A stretch of 45,259 nucleotides of DNA from a virus, in the IMG/VR virus record IMGVR_UViG_3300005563_000011, positions 1 to 45,259 of that record. One strand, 5' to 3'. Position numbers and translations under genes: made by a program. Position 1 is the stretch's first letter. Each line of letters opens with the position of its first letter. Below the pieces are notes generated by a model that saw only the letters and a program-made list of their open reading frames with translations, made no database searches and was not told the DNA's origin. This document shows positions 21,069-27,725 of the stretch, piece after piece.

Positions 21069-23040
21069 AGAACTGGCCAAGCGCCTGAAGGAAATTGCCG
21101 AGCGCGGCGCGCTGCGGCGCGTGGCCACCGTGGTGCGCGGCGCGGTGGACGTGGAAGCGCGCACCGTGGAACTGGCGTTCAGCAGCGAGACGGACAGCGT
21201 GGAGCGCTGGTTCGGCATCGAAGTGCTGGGCCATGACGCCGGCGAAGTGGACCTGTCGCGCCTGAACAACGGCGCCCCGGTGCTGTGGATGCACGACTGG
21301 GCCGACCAGCGCGGCGTGGTTGAAAGCGTGCGCGTGGACGGCGACCGCGTGGGCCGCGCGGTGGTCCGGTTCAGCCGCTCGCCGGTGGGCGATCAGCTGT
21401 TCCAGGACATCGCGGACGGCATCGTGACCAAGGTTTCGGTGGGCTACAGCGTCCAAGGCATGCGCCTGGTGGAAGAACGCGACGGCGTGGACGTGTACCG
21501 CATCACGGCGTGGACGCCCTACGAAATCAGCATGGTTTCGGTGCCTGCGGACGACACCGTGGGCGTGGGGCGCGCGCTCCAAATCCCACAAGAGGAAACG
21601 CCGGGCGTTCCGGCCGATGAAGAACGGGCAAACGACCATTTGCCCGAAGCACAAGCGAGGACTGCTAACACTATGGAAAAAATCGTTCGCGATGCCCAGG
21701 GCAACCTGGTCCGCGCCAAGGTGAATGAGGACGGCAGCATTGCCGAGGTCATCGCCATTGTTGAGGAAGCCGGCGCGGACGTTCGCGCTGCCACCGCCCG
21801 CGGTGCCGAAGGCGAGCGCGCCCGCGTTCGCGCCCTTCAGCAGATGGGCAACGACTATGACGCCGCCCAGCTTGCGGGCGAGTTCATCCGCGACGGCAAG
21901 AGCGCGGACGAACTGCGCCAGGCGATCCTGGCGGACGTGATGTCCAAGCGCGCCAAGTCCGGCCAGCCCCTGACCGAAGGCGGCGCGTCCGATCAGATCG
22001 GCATGACCGACAAGGACGTGCGCAACTATTCGCTGCTGCGCGCCGTCCGCGCCCTCGCGAACCCCGGCGATGCTGGTATCCAGCGCGCCGCCGCGTTCGA
22101 AATCGAGTGTTCGGCCGCTGCCGCCAAGCAGTACGGCAAGGAAGCCCGCGGCATCATCATCCCGGCCGATGTTCTGGGTTCGCGCGCGTTCAACGCGGGC
22201 GGCGTCCCGAGCGGCAACCAGTCGGGCGCCAACCTCGTCGCGAACACGCTGCTGGCCGGTTCGTTCATCGATGCCCTGCGCAACCGCACCACGATCATGC
22301 AGCTGGGCAACGTCATGGGCGGCCTGGTTGGCAACGTGGACATTCCCAAGCAGACCGGCGTTTCGTCGGCCTACTGGGTGGGCGAAGGCGACGACGCCAC
22401 CGAAACCAGCCCGAGCCTGGGCCAGATCAGCCTGAACCCGAAGACCGTTGCGGCCTTCACGGACATCACGCGCCGCCTGGCCATGCAGTCCACGCCGGAC
22501 GCCGAAGCCCTGGTGGTCCGCGACCTTCGCGCCGCGATGTCGCAGGCTATCGATTATGCTGGGTACTACGGCACCGGCACCGACAATCAGCCACTGGGCC
22601 TGAAGAATTATTCGGGCATCAACGCGGTTGACTTCGCCGCCGCCGGGCAGCCGACCTTCCCGGAACTGGTCCAGATGGAAACCGAGATTGCGGCCGACAA
22701 CGCCGATCTGGGCGCCATGGGCTATGTGGGCAATTCCCGCTTCCGCGGCCACTGCAAGACGGCTCTCAAGTTCGCGTCGGCCGGTTCTGCCACCATCTGG
22801 GAGCAGGGCAACACCATTAACGGCTACCGCACCGAGATCACCAACCAGCTGGCCAACGACAACGTGTTCTTCGGCAACTTCGCGGACCTGATCGTTGCCC
22901 TCTGGGGCGGCCTGGACCTGACCGTGGACCCGTACTCGCTTTCGAAGTCGGGCGGCCTGCGCATCGTCGTGTTCCAGGACGTGGATTTCGTCCTGCGCCG
23001 CGTCGAAAGCATCTGCTTCGGCAGCAGCACGGTTTCGTAA
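21049..23040 (+). CDS. Fused prohead protease and HK97-type major capsid protein
   Basis: The ATG at 21049 (or 21058) lies inside the portal gene's end. Residues 1-175 are an HK97-type serine protease: GAPVLWMHDWADQRGVVESV (His) and DGIVTKVSVGYSVQGM (Ser). Then a disordered linker with repeat copy 4 (QIPQEE) leads to a second part starting at Met209 (MEKIVRDAQGNLVRA), a delta-like helical region and the capsid fold (residues about 350-663; VGEGDDATETSPSLGQISLN, and the C-terminal DVDFVLRRVES). One 663-aa polyprotein would build and mature the head; cleavage should fall in the linker or at the end of the delta region. Internal initiation at 21673 is possible but lacks a strong ribosome site. 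Confidence 0.93.
   Translation: MPTMTPEELAKRLKEIAERGALRRVATVVRGAVDVEARTVELAFSSETDSVERWFGIEVLGHDAGEVDLSRLNNGAPVLWMHDWADQRGVVESVRVDGDRVGRAVVRFSRSPVGDQLFQDIADGIVTKVSVGYSVQGMRLVEERDGVDVYRITAWTPYEISMVSVPADDTVGVGRALQIPQEETPGVPADEERANDHLPEAQARTANTMEKIVRDAQGNLVRAKVNEDGSIAEVIAIVEEAGADVRAATARGAEGERARVRALQQMGNDYDAAQLAGEFIRDGKSADELRQAILADVMSKRAKSGQPLTEGGASDQIGMTDKDVRNYSLLRAVRALANPGDAGIQRAAAFEIECSAAAAKQYGKEARGIIIPADVLGSRAFNAGGVPSGNQSGANLVANTLLAGSFIDALRNRTTIMQLGNVMGGLVGNVDIPKQTGVSSAYWVGEGDDATETSPSLGQISLNPKTVAAFTDITRRLAMQSTPDAEALVVRDLRAAMSQAIDYAGYYGTGTDNQPLGLKNYSGINAVDFAAAGQPTFPELVQMETEIAADNADLGAMGYVGNSRFRGHCKTALKFASAGSATIWEQGNTINGYRTEITNQLANDNVFFGNFADLIVALWGGLDLTVDPYSLSKSGGLRIVVFQDVDFVLRRVESICFGSSTVS
21580..21597 (+). 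repeat. 18-bp boundary repeat, copy 4 (protease-capsid linker)
   Basis: The exact 18-mer encodes QIPQEE in the linker between protease and capsid, 76 bp before the Met codon that begins the capsid part. Confidence 0.97.
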
Positions 23041-23054
23041 TAACCCCGCGGAAC

Positions 23055-23078
23055 GGGGCGGCGTGTAGGCGCCGCCCC
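23055..23078 (+). terminator. GC-rich stem-loop after the capsid gene
   Basis: GGGGCGGCG (23055-23063) pairs perfectly with CGCCGCCCC (23070-23078) around a 6-base loop, 14 bp after the capsid stop. There is no U-tract, so it is more likely an attenuator or mRNA 3'-end stabiliser that favours capsid expression than a full terminator. Confidence 0.6.
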
Positions 23079-23106
23079 ACACCGCAAGCCAAGGAATTCT
23101 GCCGCA

Positions 23107-23394
23107 ATGGCACAGTCCGTTTTTCTCAAACTCACTTCGGCCATTGGGCTGGGCGGCGTCATCGCTCGCGCCGGCACAATCGTGGAAGTGACCGAAGCCG
23201 AGGCCATCAACCTGCTGGACCGTGGCAAGGCCATCCTGGCCGAAGCCGAAGACGCGGTGTCGGATTTCGTCCACGCCGAAGTCAACGCCTTCACCGGGAA
23301 GACCGACCCGGCGGCCGAGGGCGAGAAGCCCGCAGATGACACCACCAAGGCCGCGGACAAGCCCGCTGCCAAGAGCAAGGACAAGCCCGCATGA
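23107..23394 (+). CDS. Small head protein with acidic/lysine tail, 95 aa
   Basis: An AAGGAA ribosome site precedes the ATG. Residues 1-60 (KLTSAIGLGGVIARAGTIVE, then VTEAEAINLLDRGKAILAE) form a small beta domain typical of head-completion or capsid-associated proteins after the major capsid gene. The C-terminus is a Lys/Ala/Asp-rich disordered tail. It likely acts in head assembly or stabilisation; the exact family is not recognised. Confidence 0.72.
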   Translation: MAQSVFLKLTSAIGLGGVIARAGTIVEVTEAEAINLLDRGKAILAEAEDAVSDFVHAEVNAFTGKTDPAAEGEKPADDTTKAADKPAAKSKDKPA

Positions 23395-23768
23395 GCCGCA
23401 TCATTGCCCGCCTTACGTCCGTCGCGCTTTGCGTGCCGGCGACCCTGACCGCCACCACCAACGGCGCCGCCGTTGACGTGTCCCGCTTCACCGGCATTGC
23501 CAAGGCCATCCTGGACGCATCGGCCGCCGGTGACGCCGCCGGTGAAACCGCGGACGTGAAGCTGCAGCACAGCGTGGACGGTTCCACCAACTGGGCGGAC
23601 GTTCCCGGCGCCGCCTTCACCCAGGTGACCAACGCCGCCGGCGCACACCAGGCCGTCATGTTGAACACGGACAGCCTGCACAAGTACGTCCGCGTGGTCA
23701 CCACGATGGCCGGCACGTCGCCGTCCGTCACCCGCTCTGTTTCGCTGGTGGGCACGCTGGCTTACTAA
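23391..23768 (+). CDS. Putative head decoration/virion protein, 125 aa
   Basis: The ATG at 23391 overlaps the previous stop (ATGA). The protein is beta-rich (LTATTNGAAVDVSRFTGIAK, VKLQHSVDGSTNWADVPGAA, YVRVVTTMAGTSPSVTRSVS) and has the pattern of phage proteins with an immunoglobulin-like or jellyroll fold that sit next to the capsid gene. A decoration or stabilising role is inferred from position and fold; no direct motif proves it. Confidence 0.7.
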   Translation: MSRIIARLTSVALCVPATLTATTNGAAVDVSRFTGIAKAILDASAAGDAAGETADVKLQHSVDGSTNWADVPGAAFTQVTNAAGAHQAVMLNTDSLHKYVRVVTTMAGTSPSVTRSVSLVGTLAY

Positions 23769-23793
23769 GCCGGCGCCCACGGGAACTAAGGCA

Positions 23794-24105
23794 ATGCCCG
23801 CCCCTGCCTGGGAAAACCTGGACGAATTCCTGGACCTGGAAGACTTCGCCTTCGCGGCAAGTGTCCAGCTTCGCGATGGTTCCACCCGGCAGGTGGCGGG
23901 CATTTTCGATGACCCGTACATGAACGCCCAGCTGGGCGAATACGACCTGGACACCAGCAAGCCCAGGTTCACGGCCAAGGAAACCGACCTGGCAGGCGTG
24001 GACCGCGGCGACGTGGTGACGCTGGCCGGCAAGCAGTATGACGTGCTGACCGGCCCGCAATCGACCGGCGACGGCCTGGCGGTGCTGCAGCTGGCCGAAG
24101 TCTAG
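23794..24105 (+). CDS. Head-tail joining protein (lambda FII-like)
   Basis: This 103-aa protein matches the lambda FII-type head-tail attachment family: an acidic N-terminus (ENLDEFLDLEDFAFAASVQL), RQVAGIFDDPYM, a central TAKETDLAGVDRGDVVTLAG and a C-terminal GDGLAVLQLAEV. It binds the packaged head and provides the platform for the tail. The P2-type tail genes start just after it, marking the junction of head and tail modules. Confidence 0.85.
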   Translation: MPAPAWENLDEFLDLEDFAFAASVQLRDGSTRQVAGIFDDPYMNAQLGEYDLDTSKPRFTAKETDLAGVDRGDVVTLAGKQYDVLTGPQSTGDGLAVLQLAEV

Positions 24106-24109
24106 CGCC

Positions 24110-24670
24110 GTGCTGCACTTCGATTTCGACGCACAGCAGATCGCGGCGCTGACCCGCGAACTGGGCCTGACCGAGCGCCAGGCGAAGTATGCGCTGGGGC
24201 GCGCGCTGAAGCGCACCGCCACCACCCTGCGCATGATGTCCGAACGCGGGTTGAAGTCCGAACTGGACACAAAAAAGCTGGCCTACCTGCGCCGGCGCCT
24301 GCGGTTCAGCAGGTTCAGCAAAGCGAGTTTCGAGGGCGCGCGGCTGTGGTACGGCACGAACGATATGCCGGTGTCCGCGCTGCGCGGCAAGGTGTCCACC
24401 ACCGGCAGCGGCGCGGCGTTCTCCGGCAAGGCCGGCAGCCACGCATTTAAGGGCGGGTTCGTCCGCAAGAGCCGGCGCGGGTGGGGCCGCACGATTTTTG
24501 TTCGCAAGGGGCGCGGCCGGCTGCCGCTGGCCGAGGCCGCCCTGCCGGTCAAGGACCGGATGGACATTTTCATTGAAGACGAAGTGTTCGACCAAATCGA
24601 CGGAATTTTCTGGAACCACTTCGAACGCGACATGCGGAGCCGCGCGGCCGGCTTCGGGCAAAAGGACTAG
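24110..24670 (+). CDS. Minor tail protein Z-like protein
   Basis: The GTG at 24110 is 5 bp after the previous stop. The 186-aa basic protein resembles lambda minor tail protein Z: DAQQIAALTRELGLTERQAK, then ALGRALKRTATTLRMMSERG, a central basic RRRLRFSRF and the FIEDEVFDQIDGIFWNHFER end. Z-type proteins help finish the tail end that joins the head. Despite the P2-like tail, Z homologues are common in phages with this mixed architecture. Confidence 0.8.
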   Translation: MLHFDFDAQQIAALTRELGLTERQAKYALGRALKRTATTLRMMSERGLKSELDTKKLAYLRRRLRFSRFSKASFEGARLWYGTNDMPVSALRGKVSTTGSGAAFSGKAGSHAFKGGFVRKSRRGWGRTIFVRKGRGRLPLAEAALPVKDRMDIFIEDEVFDQIDGIFWNHFERDMRSRAAGFGQKD

Positions 24671-24673
24671 GCG

Positions 24674-25219
24674 ATGGACCGCAACACCGAAGTGACGCTG
24701 GACCAGCTGTATTCGGGCATCGTGGCCGCGATCAGCGCGAAGTTCCCCGACTTGCACGTGGAGGCCGAGCGCGAAGACCGCGACATGAAGCGGCTGCCGG
24801 TGCCGTGCTGCCTGGTGGACCTGATCGAAATGCCGGACGCGAACGACCACGACCCCGGCACCGGACAGCAGGCGGTGAACGCCACGTTTTCCGCGCAGCT
24901 GATCGTCGGGTTTCGCCAGGACGCCGGCAAGAACGCGCGCAAGGAAGTGCGCAAGCTGGCCGCCGCGCTCGCCGCGATGGTGCGCCTGAACCGCTGGGGC
25001 TGCCCTGTCGGCCCGGCCTACGTGCATGGCGCCTATCCCGACGATTTCGACCCCGATCTGGACCAGTTCGAATGCTGGCGCGTGGACTGGGAACAAGTGG
25101 TGCACCTGGGCGAAACGGTGTGGACGAACGACGGCGTGCAGCCCACCGTGGTGCTGCTGGGCGAAGCGCCAATGGTGGGCGCCGACTTCGCGCCCGATTA
25201 CGTGCAGGTGGTGCCGTGA
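24674..25219 (+). CDS. Tail terminator-like protein
   Basis: This 181-aa protein lies between Z and V. It begins MDRNTEVTLDQLYSGIVAAI and has a helical N-terminus, a central beta sheet (VNATFSAQLIVGFRQDAGKN) and ALAAMVRLNRWGCPVGPAYV, similar in layout to tail-completion or terminator proteins that cap the tail tube. The GTG of gene V overlaps its TGA. No strong motif; function is assigned by order. Confidence 0.6.
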   Translation: MDRNTEVTLDQLYSGIVAAISAKFPDLHVEAEREDRDMKRLPVPCCLVDLIEMPDANDHDPGTGQQAVNATFSAQLIVGFRQDAGKNARKEVRKLAAALAAMVRLNRWGCPVGPAYVHGAYPDDFDPDLDQFECWRVDWEQVVHLGETVWTNDGVQPTVVLLGEAPMVGADFAPDYVQVVP

Positions 25220-25854
25220 CCGACCGCTGGGCGCAAGCCGAGGCCGAGCGGGTGCAGGGCAACCTGATCCGCGTCGGCCGCGTGACAGAAGTGGACGCGG
25301 CCAACGGGCTGGCCAAGCTGACCGTGGGCGGCCTTGAAACCGACTGGCTGCCCTGGGGCGTCCACCGCGCCGGCGGCACGCGCACGGCGTCGGCGCCGAC
25401 CGTGGGCGAACAGCGCCTGCTGTTTTCGCCCTATGGCGACATGGCGCAGGGCGTCATCGGGCAGGCGATCTATCAGGATGACCACCCGACGCCGGCGACC
25501 ACCGGCGACCAGGAAGTGACCGTGTACCCCGATGGCACGCGGGTGGAGTATGACGCCGCGGCGAACAAGCTGCAGATCGACGTGGCCGGCAACGCGCTGG
25601 TGGTGATCAATTGCAAGCAGGCGACGGTGAAGGCCGACACCAGCGTGACGCTGGACACGCCCGAAACGATCTGCACGGGGAACCTGACCGTGGCCAAGAG
25701 CCTGACCACCGGCGCCGGCGGCGGCAGCGCCACGATCAACGGCGCGGTACATTTCGTCGGGCCGTCCGTGCAGCACAACAGCAAGAGCATTGGCGACACG
25801 CACACCCACACCGGGGTGCAGACGGGCGGCGGAACCACGGGCGCGCCGACCTAA
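25216..25854 (+). CDS. V: Baseplate spike protein (P2 gpV-like)
   Basis: The GTG at 25216 overlaps the preceding stop. The 212-aa protein has an OB-like N-domain (LIRVGRVTEVDAANGLAKLT) with WLPWGVHRAGGTRTASAPTV, typical of gpV, then a beta-helical stem rich in V, T and N (GNALVVINCKQATVKADTSV). The tip ends in GDTHTHTGVQTGG, where the HxH residues bind the iron ion of gpV-type needles. As a trimer it pierces the host outer membrane when the sheath contracts. Confidence 0.93.
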   Translation: MTDRWAQAEAERVQGNLIRVGRVTEVDAANGLAKLTVGGLETDWLPWGVHRAGGTRTASAPTVGEQRLLFSPYGDMAQGVIGQAIYQDDHPTPATTGDQEVTVYPDGTRVEYDAAANKLQIDVAGNALVVINCKQATVKADTSVTLDTPETICTGNLTVAKSLTTGAGGGSATINGAVHFVGPSVQHNSKSIGDTHTHTGVQTGGGTTGAPT

Positions 25855-25857
25855 GCG

Positions 25858-25875
25858 CAAATCCCACAAGAGGAA
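25858..25875 (+). repeat. 18-bp boundary repeat, copy 5
   Basis: The exact 18-mer begins 3 bp after the gpV stop, between spike and baseplate wedge genes. A short inverted repeat (ACGG-CGG-CCGT) follows it. Confidence 0.97.
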
Positions 25876-25905
25876 GAACGGCGGCCGTAGGGCCATCGTC
25901 GGCGC

Positions 25906-26244
25906 ATGATCGGCACCGATGCATCAACGGGCAAGGCGCTGGGCGGCATTGACCACCTGCGCCAGTCTGTTCGCGACATCCTGACCACGCCCGTGGGCAG
26001 CAGGGTGATGCGCCGCGAGTACGGCAGCCGGCTGTTCCGCCTGGTGGACGCGCCGATGAACCGCAGCACGCTGCTGGCGATCTACACGGCCGCCATTGAG
26101 GCAATCGAACGGTGGGAACCGCGCCTGCGCGTGTCGAGCGTCACGGCGTCCAACGCGGCGCCGGGGCACGTCACGCTGGACGTGGTGGGCGAATACCTGC
26201 CGGACGGAAAGCCGGTCACCCTTAGCGGAATTGTGGTGAACTGA
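25906..26244 (+). CDS. W: Baseplate wedge protein W (gp25-like)
   Basis: This 112-aa protein matches the P2 gpW/T4 gp25 family. It has the N-terminal helix GGIDHLRQSVRDILTTPVGS, then RVMRREYGSRLFRLVDAPMN, and the ERWEPRLRVSSV element that contains the conserved EPR motif. It nucleates sheath assembly at the baseplate. The stop overlaps the ATG of gene J. Confidence 0.93.
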   Translation: MIGTDASTGKALGGIDHLRQSVRDILTTPVGSRVMRREYGSRLFRLVDAPMNRSTLLAIYTAAIEAIERWEPRLRVSSVTASNAAPGHVTLDVVGEYLPDGKPVTLSGIVVN

Positions 26245-27146
26245 TGCCGGGCGCGTTTTCTTCGGTGGACCTGTCGCAGCTGGCAGCGCCGGCGGTTGTC
26301 GAGGCGCTGGACTTCGAAACGATCTTGGCCGCCATGCTGGCCGACCTGCAGGCGCGGGATGCGACGTTCACAGCACTGGTGGAAAGCGATCCGGCTTACA
26401 AGGTGCTGGAAGTCGCCGCCTACCGCGAACTGCTGATCCGGCAGCGTGTAAACGACGCGGCGCGCGCCGTGATGCTGGCTTACGCTACCGGAACCGATCT
26501 GGACCAGATCGCGGCGAACTATGACGTGACGCGCCTGCTGATCACGCCGGCCGATGACACCACCATTCCGCCGACGCCGGCGGTTTTCGAGGCGGACGCC
26601 GATTTCCGCGCGCGCATCACGCTGTCCCTGGAAGGCTACACCAGCGCCGGCAGCGAAGGCAGTTACGTGTTCAACGCGCTGTCGGCCAGCGGCGATGTCA
26701 AGGACGTTTCGGCCACCAGCCCGACGCCGGGCCAGGTGACGGTTTACGTGCTGTCCCGCGATGGCGACGGCACCGCGTCGGCTGACTTGCTGGACGTGGT
26801 GGAAGCCGCGCTGAACGCGGAAAAGGTGCGCCCGATGACGGACCAGGTGACGGTGCTTTCCGCCACCATCGTGGATTACACGATCACGGCCGAACTGGTG
26901 GTTTATCCCGGCCCCGATGCGTCCGTGGTGCTGGCCGCCGCGCAGGCCGCCGCGGCGGACTACGCCGCCAACCAGCACCGCATGGGCTATGATGTCACCC
27001 TGTCGGGCCTTTACGCCGCGCTGCACCAGCCCGGCGTCCAGCGCGTCAACCTGACCGCGCCCAGCGCGAACATCACGATTGACGATGGCGAGGCCGCTTA
27101 TTGCACGGGCATCACGGTGACCACGGCAAGCGCACCCGATGTCTGA
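26244..27146 (+). CDS. J: Baseplate assembly protein J
   Basis: The 300-aa protein is a P2 gpJ-type baseplate wedge. Recognisable elements include the N-terminal FETILAAMLADLQARDATFT, then KVLEVAAYRELLIRQRVNDA and LAYATGTDLDQIAANYDVTR, the family signature. The C-terminal half is beta-rich. It forms the wedge rim together with W and I. Its 3' end overlaps gene I by 8 bp. Confidence 0.93.
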   Translation: MPGAFSSVDLSQLAAPAVVEALDFETILAAMLADLQARDATFTALVESDPAYKVLEVAAYRELLIRQRVNDAARAVMLAYATGTDLDQIAANYDVTRLLITPADDTTIPPTPAVFEADADFRARITLSLEGYTSAGSEGSYVFNALSASGDVKDVSATSPTPGQVTVYVLSRDGDGTASADLLDVVEAALNAEKVRPMTDQVTVLSATIVDYTITAELVVYPGPDASVVLAAAQAAAADYAANQHRMGYDVTLSGLYAALHQPGVQRVNLTAPSANITIDDGEAAYCTGITVTTASAPDV

Positions 27147-27711
27147 TCTGCTGCCCTACAACGCCAGCAGCCAGGAACGCGCCATTAGCGAGAGCGTGGC
27201 GCGCCTGGGCGATGTTGCCGTGCCGATCCGCGACGTGTGGAACCCGGAAGCCTGCCCGCCGGGCCTGCTGGCCTGGCTGGCGTGGGCGTTCAGCGTGGAC
27301 CAGTGGGATAACAGCTGGACCGACGCGCAAAAGCGCCTGTTCATCAAGTCCAGCGTGGAAATCCACCGCCGCAAAGGCACCATCGGCGCCGTTCAGCAGG
27401 CGCTGGCCGCGCTGTCCTTCGATGCGCGCGTGCAAGAGTGGTTCAACCAGTCGCCAGCGGGCGACCCGTTCACCTTTGACGTGCTGCTGCAAGCCGACCA
27501 GATCGGCGTGCCACAGAATGCCATGGCCGTGCTGCTGGCCGTCATCGACCGCACGAAAAACCTGCGATCCCACCTGGCCCTGGTGCGCCTGTCCGTGCGC
27601 AGCGTGGCCGGCCCATGCCTGGCGGTTGTCGCCGGTGTCGGCAGCGAAGTTACGCTGACCGAGTACCAGGAGCCGCTGATTGTTCTGAACGAAACCGCGC
27701 TTTGCATCTGA
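27139..27711 (+). CDS. I: Tail protein I
   Basis: The 190-aa protein is a P2 gpI homologue: LLPYNASSQERAISESVARL at the N-terminus, then PEACPPGLLAWLAWAFSVDQ and VEIHRRKGTIGAVQQALAAL. It attaches tail fibres to the baseplate. The ending differs from P2 and probably suits the local fibre. The next gene encodes a large tailspike-like protein in the position where P2 has gene H. Confidence 0.92.
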   Translation: MSDLLPYNASSQERAISESVARLGDVAVPIRDVWNPEACPPGLLAWLAWAFSVDQWDNSWTDAQKRLFIKSSVEIHRRKGTIGAVQQALAALSFDARVQEWFNQSPAGDPFTFDVLLQADQIGVPQNAMAVLLAVIDRTKNLRSHLALVRLSVRSVAGPCLAVVAGVGSEVTLTEYQEPLIVLNETALCI

Positions 27712-27725
27712 TCGAGGCTGATTGA

